From contig CP026601.1 of the NCBI GenBank assembly GCA_003288255.1, positions 1 through 64,000 on the forward strand: 64,000 nt of DNA. Reading direction: 5' to 3'. Positions 55,804-64,000 of this stretch are shown here, piece by piece. The first letter of the stretch is position 1, and every line of letters begins with the position of its first letter. The notes beneath the pieces are model-generated. The model saw only the letters and a program-made list of their open reading frames with translations. It made no database searches and was not told the DNA's origin. Made by a program: the position numbers and the translations under genes. This DNA is from Clostridiaceae bacterium 14S0207 (GTDB lineage: Bacteria > Bacillota > Clostridia > Clostridiales > Clostridiaceae).

Positions 55804-56526
55804 ATGATAGAATTTAAAGATATAACTAAGATCTATAAAAAAACGGGTAAAGTTGCCCTAAATAAAGTTACATTTGACATAGATGAAAATGAAGTAGTTT
55901 GTTTATTAGGACCTAATGGAGCAGGAAAGACAACACTAACAAAGTGTTTAGCAGGATTAATTATTTTTGATAATGGAAGTATAACTATTGATGAATTAGA
56001 AATTAAAAATGGAAATAATCCATATAAAAATGAAACAGAATTAATACTAGATGGAGCTAGAAATATATATTGGAGGGCAAAAGTTATAAGTAATTTTTAT
56101 TATTTTGGAGCTCTTAAAGGCAAAAGCAGAAAGATAATAAATGAAAATATTGATAAATATGATGAAATGTTTAAAATAAAAAATTTGTTAAATAAACGTG
56201 TATGTGATTTATCTTTAGGACAAAAACAAAAAGTATCAATACTAACCTCTATTTTGATAGAACCTAAAATACTTATATTAGATGAACCATCTAATGGTCT
56301 TGATATTGAGGCTAAAAGCGACTTAGTAAGTTTGTTAAATTTAATAAAAGAAAATTTAGGAACATACGTGTTACTAACATCTCATGATCTAGAGTTTACT
56401 AAGGAGATAAGCCATAGATACATATTAATTAATAATGGAGAAATTCAAGATAATATAATAAATAAAGACCTATCATTAGATGAAATACGAAATAGATACC
56501 TAGGTGTAGTTAGGAAAGGAGTTTAA
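55804..56526 (+). CDS. ABC transporter ATPase
   Basis: 240 aa from ATG 55804; an upstream frame of 16 codons has no site and an AT-rich, non-homologous leader. Motifs: GPNGAGKTT, LSLGQKQK (signature), LILDEPSNGLD and TSHDLEF. The DRUG/ABC-2 exporter ATPase style. It is one base from the permease gene at 56528, so both form one unit. Substrate unknown. Confidence 0.85.
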   Translation: MIEFKDITKIYKKTGKVALNKVTFDIDENEVVCLLGPNGAGKTTLTKCLAGLIIFDNGSITIDELEIKNGNNPYKNETELILDGARNIYWRAKVISNFYYFGALKGKSRKIINENIDKYDEMFKIKNLLNKRVCDLSLGQKQKVSILTSILIEPKILILDEPSNGLDIEAKSDLVSLLNLIKENLGTYVLLTSHDLEFTKEISHRYILINNGEIQDNIINKDLSLDEIRNRYLGVVRKGV

Positions 56527-56527
56527 T

Positions 56528-57307
56528 ATGATCTATTTAAGAGGATTTATGGAAGAATTAAGAATAGGATTTGAAGAAGCTTGGAATTATAGAATGAACT
56601 TTTTGTCTGAAGTAATAAATATGCTACTTTTATATTTTAGTTTAATAGTTATGAATTCTGGTTCTAGTTTAAAATCAATATATTCTAATGGAAAAGCGGG
56701 AAGTAGAGAATTAATGCTAATAGGATATATCCTTTGGAATTTTTCTAATATGGCCATGAATACAATGAGCAGCACTGTTGTCTGTGAGGCTACTTCAGGT
56801 ACATTAGAACATAAATATATGTCAATAATTCCTATAGAAGTCCTTAATGTAGCTACTTTTGTTCAATCCTTTATATTGGAAGTATTAATAATAGCGATAA
56901 TTTTAATTATATCAAAAGTATTTTTAGATGTTTCAATAGCTTTTAATATTACTTCAATAATAATATTATTAATAACTTTAATCGGAATGTATGGAATTGG
57001 TCTAATTTTAGGTGGAATAGCTTTAAAAGAAAAAAAGATAGGTAAGATAGTACTTTTTCTTCAAATATTCTTTCTATTTTCATGCGATACAGTTGCTAAA
57101 ACAAGTAATAAGGTTGTTATAAAGAAGTTAATTCCTCTTACCTTAGGAAATGATTTGGTTAGAGAGTCTATTACTTATGGTAATATTTCATTAAGTAAAT
57201 TATGTATTTTAATAGTAACATCATTAATATGGCTTACCATAGGTATTATGGTATTTAAAATATTCGAAAATAAGGCTAAAAGAGATGGTAAACTGGGATA
57301 TTATTAA
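56528..57307 (+). CDS. ABC-2 type permease
   Basis: 259 aa, six hydrophobic segments and the usual ABC-2 layout (N-terminal amphipathic helix FMEELRIGFEEAWNYR). Starts right after the ATPase stop. It makes a complete small exporter with the ATPase, in contrast to the broken one at 57701-59747. Confidence 0.85.
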   Translation: MIYLRGFMEELRIGFEEAWNYRMNFLSEVINMLLLYFSLIVMNSGSSLKSIYSNGKAGSRELMLIGYILWNFSNMAMNTMSSTVVCEATSGTLEHKYMSIIPIEVLNVATFVQSFILEVLIIAIILIISKVFLDVSIAFNITSIIILLITLIGMYGIGLILGGIALKEKKIGKIVLFLQIFFLFSCDTVAKTSNKVVIKKLIPLTLGNDLVRESITYGNISLSKLCILIVTSLIWLTIGIMVFKIFENKAKRDGKLGYY

Positions 57308-57318
57308 TAAGAAAAAAA

Positions 57319-57358
57319 TAAGTATGTGGAACTAACTTAATAGTTTCACATACTTTTT
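57319..57358 (+). terminator. terminator of the ABC-2 exporter unit
   Basis: AAGTATGTG-AACTA hairpin with TAGTT-CACATACTT and a T run. Confidence 0.8.
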
Positions 57359-57451
57359 TTAGTTTATAAGCAGTATTTAAGATAAGTTTCTAGTTATATA
57401 AAGTTTAAATTCCTAATATATATATTCTATATAAATCTATGAGGTGAAAAG

Positions 57452-57628
57452 ATGGAACGTATGAAAAGGTTTGAAGTTAAAATAATAGAAGGAATATCAG
57501 AAATCTTTAGGGTTATTGTAGATACTGAAACAGGAGTTAATTATTTATATATTAGCAATGGAGTTGCAGGAGGACTATCAGTACTTCTTAATTCAGATGG
57601 AAAGCCAGTTGTTACTCCTTATAAATAG
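57452..57628 (+). CDS. DUF6440 small protein
   Basis: 58 aa. The pattern RFEVKIIEG, FRVIVDTETGVNYLYI, GVAGGLSVLLNSDGKPVV is that of DUF6440 proteins, widespread and uncharacterised. GAGGTG site at good spacing. A monocistronic gene with its own terminator. Confidence 0.8.
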   Translation: MERMKRFEVKIIEGISEIFRVIVDTETGVNYLYISNGVAGGLSVLLNSDGKPVVTPYK

Positions 57629-57662
57629 AAAGGACAAGTATAAACTTGTCCTTTCTATTTAT
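57629..57662 (+). terminator. terminator of the DUF6440 gene
   Basis: AAAGGACAAGT / ACTTGTCCTTT hairpin around ATAA, with T-rich sequence after it. Confidence 0.85.
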
Positions 57663-57700
57663 TCTTAAAACATTGAGAAACTATAATAGAAAACCATTAG

Positions 57701-58851
57701 TTATTTTTTAGGTGTAAGTCTTTTATCAAATTTAATAGCACTTAAAACTACAACTAATATTGTTGCAATGAATAATATGATAAAACTATTATAGGTAGTA
57801 ATACTAGAATTTTTAAAGGCTAATGCCCTACTTCCAAGTAATATTTCAGATATATCAATGTATGTAACAGGAATTAAATGAGCAATTGAGTTAAATAATC
57901 CTTTGTTTACAAGGGTATATAATCCTACAGTAATAATAATACTTATTGAAATTGAAGTTCCTGTATTTTTACACAACATTGAAACAAAGGTTGAAAATAT
58001 ACAGGTAAATATACTAATCATTAATAATAGTAATAACTCAGTACCTATATACTGTGCTACATCTATATATTGTATAGTTCCATTTAGTAAAAATTTCGTT
58101 GGATAATTAGGAGAACCAAAGCCGTTTTTCACACCTAAAATTAAGAAAAATATGCCTAGGATTGAAAATATGATGATATTTATCATAAGAATTAAAGAAA
58201 TTATTTTACTAAACAAAATCGAATTTTTATTTATAGGTTGAGTAAACAATAGTTTATAGGTATTACATTCAAATTCCTTAGATATAATATCAGCACTTAA
58301 CATAATTATTAGGATTACAATTATTAAGGGCAAATGACTACCTAAAGCCAGTTTCATAAAATTATATGCCTTCATTGATGTATTTTCATATATTGGTTCT
58401 ATATGTTTTTCTAATAAAATACTATTTATTTCTATGTCATTTCTTAATTCTTCTATATTTTTTCCTGATATTACCTTTCCACTTTGTATCTGTGAGAGTA
58501 ATTTTTTATCTAGTTTTAATTTACAATTCAAATAAGTTGAAAAATCGTTATTTGTATAGGCTATTTTTTCTTTTGTTAAAACTTGTATTTCTTCTTTATA
58601 GTCTTTCTTTATATTTACTAGATCCATATTATTAGGTAATTTTTCTATTTCATTATCTATACCTTTAAGTGCATTTTTAATGGATTCCATACGGTCTTCT
58701 ATACTAGGAATTTCAGAGCTTTTTAACTGATTTTCTATACTAGCATTTAATCCTACCCAAACAGCCATTATTATTATAAAGAATGCAATTATAATTAAAT
58801 TCTTTTTTTATGTAAAAACTTTTTCATTTCAAATAAAGTTAAATTTAGCAT
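57701..58851 (-). pseudogene. ABC-2 type permease, frameshifted at the 5' end
   Basis: The ATG at 58851 follows directly on the ATPase stop. After CAT the frame enters a run of seven A (T on the + strand, 58803-58809) and stops; one more A would give KKFLHKKKNLIIIAFFIIMAVWVG joined to the long open frame. The repaired protein has 383 aa with an N-terminal helix, an extracellular coiled region (about 45-155) and five or six helices after that (IVILIIMLSADII onwards). Open from 58768 only, it lacks the first helix. Confidence 0.75.
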
Positions 58852-59747
58852 CTATTTTCCTCCATAAACCTGAGTATAAAGATTTTCCATACTATCTTTA
58901 ATAATTTCAATATCACTGTATACAATTTTTTTATTATAAAGTTCCTCTAAGAATTTTGATGTTTTTTTCTTATCTATTAATATTGAAATCTTATTATTTT
59001 CAATTATATCTGCATTATTTATAAAGTCTATTTCTCTTATTTTTAAAAGTATATCCTTAGAAGATTCAACGGTTAATAATATATTTTGAATTTCTTCTTT
59101 AGGGGTGTTTATATTAGATTCTATAACCTTTTCATCTTTAAGAAACAAAACCTTGGAGCATACTTTATCTAAGTCTGATAATATGTGAGAAGATATAAGG
59201 ATACTTATGTTTTTTTTCTTAGCTAGTGAAATTAATAATTCTCTAAACTCTATAACTCCTGTAGGATCTAAACCATTAGTAGGCTCATCTAAAATTAATA
59301 GTTTGGGTTCTGTAAGTAAGGCTATACCTAAAGCTAGCCTTTGTTTCATTCCTAAGGAATAATTTTTAACTCTCTCATAAATTTTTTTGCCTATACCTAC
59401 AAATTTTAAGGTTTTGTCCATATCTTCCTTTGAAACTTTGTTTATTTTTCTTATAAAGTCTATGTTGTCATATCCAGTAAGTGATTCATATAAAGCAGGA
59501 GTTTCTATTATACAAGAAAAGTTCTTTAAATATTCTTTTCGATTATCCTTATTTGATATGTTGCAAACTTTAACTTCACCTGAATCAGCCTTTAATAATC
59601 TTGAAATTATTTTCATTAGTGTTGTTTTACCTACACCATTAGGTCCCACTAATCCAACAATTTCCCCTTCTTCAATATTAAAGCTTACATTATTTAATAC
59701 ATTTTGTCTATAGGATTTATTGAGATTTTAATTTCTAAAATACGCAT
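58852..59747 (-). pseudogene. ABC transporter ATPase, frameshifted near the start
   Basis: The ATG at 59747 with AAGGAGGGAG starts MRILEIK, then the frame is lost where four A (T on the + strand, 59726-59729) stand instead of five; the corrected frame continues as NLNKSYRQNVLNNVSFNIEEG into the intact part. The latter has GPNGVGKTT, LGMKQRLALG, LLILDEPTNGLDPTG and SSHIL. The repaired product is 298 aa, a BcrA-like ATPase. Partner of the permease pseudogene; both are hit by the same kind of one-base loss. Confidence 0.78.
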
Positions 59748-60134
59748 AGCTCCCTCCTTTATTTTTTCTATACTACTAAACAATACCAAAGTTAAAAAAT
59801 ATTTTCAATATTCTTAATATAATTGTAAATTTTCGAAATTACTGTTTATTTAGAGAGAAATCTCATAAAAAACTAAGAATTTTGAATAAAAAAAGTAAGT
59901 TTATATACTAAAGGCGTTAAAAGGCTATTTAAGGAAACTTATATTATTTATGATCAATTACATTCAAGTACATAAAAAACGCTCTTAAAACTTAAAATAG
60001 AGCTATGAAAAAAGATGAACTTAGATTTTTCTATCCTTATATGAATAAATTGGTAGAACCACAAACATAAATGTCTTTTGCGACACTGGAGTTTGTAGTT
60101 CATATATTTAATTACTTTTCTTCTGAAAAAATTT
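59748..60134. other. non-coding stretch upstream of the ABC pseudogenes
   Basis: AT-rich, no convincing gene. A 21-codon frame at 60004 begins MKKDELRFFYPY but has no site or extension. Confidence 0.35.
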
Positions 60135-60278
60135 CTAGTTATATTTAAAGGATCTTTGAAATTTGCTATTAATAATCAAAGTTATTATAGTTCCTAAAAT
60201 CACTAAAGTACCAATAATTGTTAAAGCTAATATAGGGCTTTTATCAAATACAAAAGTTAAAGTAATAGTTAGAGAAAA
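60135..60278 (-). pseudogene. membrane-protein fragment
   Basis: 47 open codons ending SKFQRSFKYN, with a helix of ALTIIGTLVILGTIITLII. There is no start codon and a stop lies upstream, so it looks like the remaining tail of a gene. Confidence 0.35.
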
Positions 60279-60343
60279 TCACTTGTAAAGGAGCTATAAA
60301 TTTAATTGAAAAGAGGTAACCGTTGAAGAATTATTCTTTTTAG

Positions 60344-60382
60344 ACTAAAAAATAACAAGGTCATTAACCTTGTTATTTTTTA
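60344..60382. terminator. bidirectional terminator
   Basis: AAAAAATAACAAGG / CCTTGTTATTTTTT with a 7-nt loop. It ends leftward transcription from the 60445 gene. Confidence 0.85.
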
Positions 60383-60444
60383 ATATGAGCAATTTAGTAT
60401 AAAAAAAGGATTTTAATATATTTATTATAAATCTATGATGTTAT

Positions 60445-60903
60445 TCATAGACTTAAAATCAATAAAAAAATATATATTACACAAGAAATATTGTATTGAA
60501 TAGAATTTTGAAATTTCTTATATAAGATAAGTCCAATTATAGAATTTAAAAATAGTAGAAAAAGATTATTAAAAAGGCAAAAGTTAACGTATTCAAACTG
60601 GAAATAATTTAGAAAACTTAAAAATCCCTTAACTCCCCAATAATAATATATAAAAGTATATTTATGTTGCATTAGTTGTTTAGATGTAATATCTTTACCT
60701 AGGTATTCATAATAATAATTTTTGCTAAATTTAGCTATATACTTTTCATAGAAAATAGTATTTTTATAAAGCACAGTTCCTAAGGTAAAGAAAGTTATGA
60801 TAAACAATATAAAGCAAAACGTAGGTCCTATTATAAATATTGGTAAAAACATTGCAAAAGCAAGTATTATGCAACATAAAGAGTTTTCTAATAAGCTATG
60901 CAT
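60445..60903 (-). CDS. membrane protein, unknown
   Basis: 152 aa, four strongly hydrophobic segments (about 10-45 with two, 88-118 and 130-150) and a tyrosine-rich loop NYYYEYLGKDITSKQLMQHKYTFIYYYWG. The site before the ATG is poor. No family recognised. Confidence 0.5.
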   Translation of the reverse strand: MHSLLENSLCCIILAFAMFLPIFIIGPTFCFILFIITFFTLGTVLYKNTIFYEKYIAKFSKNYYYEYLGKDITSKQLMQHKYTFIYYYWGVKGFLSFLNYFQFEYVNFCLFNNLFLLFLNSIIGLILYKKFQNSIQYNISCVIYIFLLILSL

Positions 60904-61122
60904 TCTGTCTACCCCTATTTATTGGTGTCTAATAAGCTATTTTAATAATACTAGAACTACATTTAAATTCTTTTATTTTTATCTTAAAATACTAGAATTA
61001 CATCTTATAATATAAATTTTTCTAAGTGTCATATCTTAAAAGTACATAATTGTTTTATAATTTCATAGTATTAAGCACGGTGTAAATTAATAAATAAGGA
61101 AGTTTATAAATAGTATGGCTTT

Positions 61123-61435
61123 TTAGTTATTAGTTTGGGAATAAAATTTTAATGCTTCTCCCATGAATTTAGATGCTCCATTGCCATAATTCTTATCATT
61201 TGCTTTTATGTAATTAGAATTTGATAAATAAAGTTCTGCTGTATATTGCCAATAGTTTTCTCCCTGATCTATTTTTAAAGTTTGAAGCTGTTTATTGGTC
61301 TCCTTTGCTATTTCTCCAACAATTTTCTGAATTTCACTTGAACAAGGATCTTTACTTAAATCAGATGCAAGCTCCTTATATAATATTATCAATTTAGGTA
61401 GTTTATCTCCTAAACAATCTTTTTTAAAGCTTCTC
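61123..61435 (-). pseudogene. second, 5'-truncated TipAS domain
   Basis: 89 open codons, from LYKELASDLSKDP to GNGASKFMGEALKF, about half identical to the last 85 residues of the MerR-TipAS protein just upstream. It joins that gene within GCTTTAAAAAAGATTG, where the first copy ends EALKKIV and the second frame can be read back as KKDCLGDKLPKL. So two related tandem genes probably recombined in this short match, or the 3' part was duplicated. No start codon of its own except an internal Met. Confidence 0.7.
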
Positions 61436-62285
61436 CAATGTATTTAGAAGCACCCTTACCGTATTTTTTATCAACTTCCTTTATCCAATCAGGAATTAAT
61501 AAATAAAGTTGTATCATGTAATACCAACAATCGTTTCCAGTATCTGTTTTGAAAACATCATAATCTTTTTTAGCTATAGCTGTTATTTCTTCAGCAATTT
61601 TTTGAATTTCCTTTGAGGAAGGATCTTTACTTAAGTCAGCTACAAGGTCTTTATATAGTACCTTTAATTTAGGATGTTTATCTTCCAAGCAATCTTTTTT
61701 AAACTTATCATATTGTTCTGACAAGTTTAGAACATCGCTATTAAGGTTATTTTTCATAGCTTTAACATATTTTTCGATGCTTCCATATTGTTTTATGGCA
61801 GTTTTAGCAATTTCATCTTCCTTTGACTTACATATTTTAATAAATTCATTATACTTGTCTACACTACCATAGTATTTAATTACTTTATCTTCATTTTCGT
61901 TTTTAAACTTCTCTAATGCATTAAAATACTCACTCATATCAAATTCTTTAAAGCTCATTGTACTTTCTCCTTTTAATGTTTTATCTATAAGTCCTATTAA
62001 ATCATTTAATCTTTTTTGTTTTAAAATAAGTAACTTCTTTTGATTTTTTAGTGCTTCCATTTTATCAAAGTATGGACTAACCATGATTTCTTTAATTTTT
62101 TTCAAAGGAATATCGAATTCTTTAAAAAATAAGATCTGTTGCAAGATTTCAAGAGCTTCATTATCATAAAGTCTATAACCTGCTTCTGTGAGTTTACTGG
62201 GTTTTAATAGTCCGATTTTATCATAGTAATGTAGCATACGCACACTTATTCCTGTTAAATCCGAAACCTGTTTTACTGTTTTCAT
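61410..62285 (-). CDS. MerR-family regulator with TipAS ligand domain
   Basis: 291 aa from ATG 62285 (an ATG two codons upstream at 62291 is possible, but it is only about 4 nt from GGAGG). The N-terminal HTH MKTVKQVSDLTGISVRMLHYYDKIGLL and a coiled-coil (KNQKKLLILKQKRLNDLIGLIDKTL) precede the drug-binding TipAS domain (about 125-285, YNEFIKICKSKEDEIAKTA, YLLIPDWIKEVDKKYGKGASKYIG). Members sense thiopeptides or other compounds and often activate exporters. The C-terminus KKIV is the product of the junction described for the neighbouring fragment. Confidence 0.85.
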   Translation of the reverse strand: MKTVKQVSDLTGISVRMLHYYDKIGLLKPSKLTEAGYRLYDNEALEILQQILFFKEFDIPLKKIKEIMVSPYFDKMEALKNQKKLLILKQKRLNDLIGLIDKTLKGESTMSFKEFDMSEYFNALEKFKNENEDKVIKYYGSVDKYNEFIKICKSKEDEIAKTAIKQYGSIEKYVKAMKNNLNSDVLNLSEQYDKFKKDCLEDKHPKLKVLYKDLVADLSKDPSSKEIQKIAEEITAIAKKDYDVFKTDTGNDCWYYMIQLYLLIPDWIKEVDKKYGKGASKYIGEALKKIV

Positions 62286-62567
62286 TATCATTGCACCTCC
62301 AACCTTATTTTATAGTACACTATGACACAATGTTAGACACAACACTTTTTTCAAAATTTTGCACAGATATAATAAAAAAGTAACCTAATTGGTATGAATT
62401 TTATTATTTTTTCAATTTTTATTTAAGAGTTTCTTAAGAAATATATACATAAATTATTAGAAAGTGGTTGTATAATAATATCAAGAGATATGAAAGATGA
62501 AATAAAAACGGTGATTAAATATTTTTAAAATAAGGTTAATATTTTTATTTAGGAAGGTGATATATTT

Positions 62568-62724
62568 ATGAAAAGAAGGATTTTAACAGGAATATGCCCT
62601 TCGCTGTATTTTATGACTGCTATTCCAGCGATGGCCGAGATTGTTTATTTTATTAGGTCAAATAAAGCTATGGCTTATTGAAATTGTAGATAATGAAAAA
62701 GGTTTCTATTATTGGAAGGTCTAG
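62568..62724 (+). pseudogene. possible lactococcin-972-type precursor remnant
   Basis: ATG at 62568 with AGGAAGGTG. MKRRILTGICPSLYFMTAIPAMA is a secretion signal; AEIVYF follows where lactococcin-972-like precursors have AETVYV. The frame stops after 37 residues, while the +1 frame ends in VDNEKGFYYWKV at 62724, like the aromatic C-termini of that family. Signal and tail without most of the mature part suggest a deletion with frameshift. Placement just ahead of the DUF1430-type gene supports it. Tentative. Confidence 0.4.
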
Positions 62725-64000
62725 GTATACTGGAATTATATTAATAGTAATGCAGGGTATTTTACTTGCTCTACTTACTACTTTTATGATGAATAGCAGT
62801 TATCAAAAACAATGGAATAATTATTTAGAAAAAGAAAATTCGCTTAATGTATATATTAAAAATACACCTAAGAAATATAAAAATAATATTGAAAAGTTTT
62901 TATATGATGAGGCAGAACAAAAAAAACTTTTTATAGTTAGAAAAGATCAGTCATCAAACGGTAAAGATGCATTTTCAGGTTATACTTTTGGCGTATATGG
63001 TGATGTTAAAAATAAAGATCTTCTATTTGAATTTTATAATAAAAAAATTATTGATAAAGATAATCTTAATAAACTTATTTTATCTAAAATAGATGAAAGT
63101 ACTCTTGGTATAGATAAAGCTAGTATTTATAGCATAGGTGAAATTCCTTCATTTAGGTTTGGTGGGAAAACAATATTTAAAAAATTAAATCAGTTAATAG
63201 AAGAAAGTGATACTATCAATGGAGATTATATTATAATTGGCTTAAATAATAATGATAAAGATTCTTTCTTAAAAGGATTAGCTTCAGAATGTAATGTACC
63301 TATTGATAATTTGACAAAAAAAATGCAAGGTTCTTATATTGATGACAGTTTCCCAAAAATAATAATTTGTGTATTTATTATTTTTCAAATGATTTTAAAT
63401 ATAGTATATTTTTTAATTGTGACTATAAGAAATATAAATAAAAGTGGCAAGCTTTCGCTTTTAGGTTGGTCAAGAGCAGCATATTGTAGGGAAACTTTAG
63501 GGGTATTTATTTGGTATTCAATTATAAATATTCCAATTGAAATTGTCATAGGAATTTTAATTTCTGGTTGGAGCAAAATAACAGGATTATTTATTAGTTA
63601 TTTCGCATTAGTTGCGGTTATAAATGTTATATTGGTATTAATAGAACTTTTAATTCCTGCTATAATTCAAATGTCAATTACTCCAATTAGTGCAATTAGA
63701 GGAAGAATACCTAAAAATATATTATATGTTTTCGGTATATTAGCTTATATAGGAGTAAGTGTTGGAATTATGTTTTGTGGAGTTTATGTAGATTCTCCTT
63801 TAAAAGGTATATCAGAGAATATAAGACTTTCAAAAGTATGGAATGATGTATCAGAGTTTCAAGTTTTAAGAAGTATTTCAGTTGGAAATGATAATAGCTC
63901 AATTACAGGAAACTCAAAAGAACTTGATCAAAGTTTTTATGATTGGTATAAAGATATATATGAGGATGATGGAGTTTATTTGATAAAAACAGAATATTAC
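62693..64000 (+). CDS. DUF1430-type bacteriocin-associated membrane protein (3' end beyond the window)
   Basis: 436 codons open to the window edge. It starts MKKVSIIGRSRYTGIILIVMQGILLALLTTF, one helix, then about 185 residues outside (LNVYIKNTPKKYKNNIEKFLYDEAEQ), then helices near 225-245, 270-295 and 300-330, with the KLSLLGWSRAAYCRE stretch between the first two, and a helix near 350-370. This matches the seven-helix bacteriocin-associated proteins that accompany lactococcin-972-like bacteriocins, normally about 670 aa and followed by an ATPase gene. Probably immunity or export. ORF tools that demand a stop miss it. Confidence 0.7.
   Translation, partial: MKKVSIIGRSRYTGIILIVMQGILLALLTTFMMNSSYQKQWNNYLEKENSLNVYIKNTPKKYKNNIEKFLYDEAEQKKLFIVRKDQSSNGKDAFSGYTFGVYGDVKNKDLLFEFYNKKIIDKDNLNKLILSKIDESTLGIDKASIYSIGEIPSFRFGGKTIFKKLNQLIEESDTINGDYIIIGLNNNDKDSFLKGLASECNVPIDNLTKKMQGSYIDDSFPKIIICVFIIFQMILNIVYFLIVTIRNINKSGKLSLLGWSRAAYCRETLGVFIWYSIINIPIEIVIGILISGWSKITGLFISYFALVAVINVILVLIELLIPAIIQMSITPISAIRGRIPKNILYVFGILAYIGVSVGIMFCGVYVDSPLKGISENIRLSKVWNDVSEFQVLRSISVGNDNSSITGNSKELDQSFYDWYKDIYEDDGVYLIKTEYY

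Noticed and set aside
1-64000. tRNA or rRNA genes
   Set aside because: No GC-rich cloverleaf arms or CCA-type ends were noticed on either strand; the window is uniformly AT-rich.

Overview
The window is very AT-rich, with strong AGGAGG-type ribosome binding sites, frequent TTG/GTG starts and low-GC Gram-positive gene families. It suggests a Clostridium sensu stricto. Two replication initiator genes with iterons, a ParM/ParR partition operon and many small accessory genes point to a large plasmid (or an integrated plasmid) rather than core chromosome. A ricin-fold lectin resembling the botulinum haemagglutinins and a BotR/UviA-sized sigma factor fit the C. botulinum/C. novyi neighbourhood, but the species cannot be fixed from the sequence.

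1-16.8 kb: an ABC exporter half and a small membrane protein, then a seven-gene operon (2386-16723). The operon holds a type II thioesterase, an Sfp-type phosphopantetheinyl transferase, two NRPS proteins (Cy-A-PCP and TubC dock-Cy-A-MT-PCP-TE), a saccharopine-dehydrogenase-like reductase, and an ABC ATPase with a large FtsX-type permease. Both A domains read as cysteine-activating. The layout is that of the pyochelin/enantio-pyochelin C-terminal half, but no salicylate synthesis, no aryl-AMP ligase and no aryl carrier domain is present, so the starter is unknown. The terminal thioesterase has a Cys in place of the nucleophile Ser. This is the most interesting system in the window.

16.8-30 kb: three tandem paralogous membrane-anchored proteins, a PadR/HAAS-domain pair, an ABC exporter gene broken by a stop codon, a Fic protein, a DUF2442/DUF4160 pair, a double (fused) ABC exporter with one frameshift, a trypsin-like serine protease and two tandem small membrane proteins.

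30-39 kb: the plasmid maintenance core. A 595-aa Rep with 22-bp iterons faces left. The partition operon (parM, parR, HipA-like kinase) has a large inverted-repeat centromere. A resolvase-like protein has lost its catalytic serine. A Rep_3-family initiator is flanked on both sides by about ten iterons. Two complete-looking replicons in 9 kb suggest a cointegrate.

39-64 kb: accessory genes. These include an AAA ATPase, a secreted protein, a small HTH/RHH regulator pair, a YbaK-type deacylase, duplicated WG-repeat lipoproteins (one broken), a lectin, a truncated transposase, a GNAT enzyme, a TcdR/BotR-like sigma factor, a short tyrosine recombinase, two ABC-2 transporters (one broken in both genes), a MerR-TipAS regulator, and a DUF1430-type bacteriocin-associated membrane protein behind a possible lactococcin-972-like precursor remnant.

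Two patterns run across regions. Five genes are broken by the loss of exactly one base in an A/T homopolymer, which could be sequencing error or real slippage. A direct-repeat motif of the form TGTATTACATTTGTATTA is scattered through intergenic sites and gene ends.
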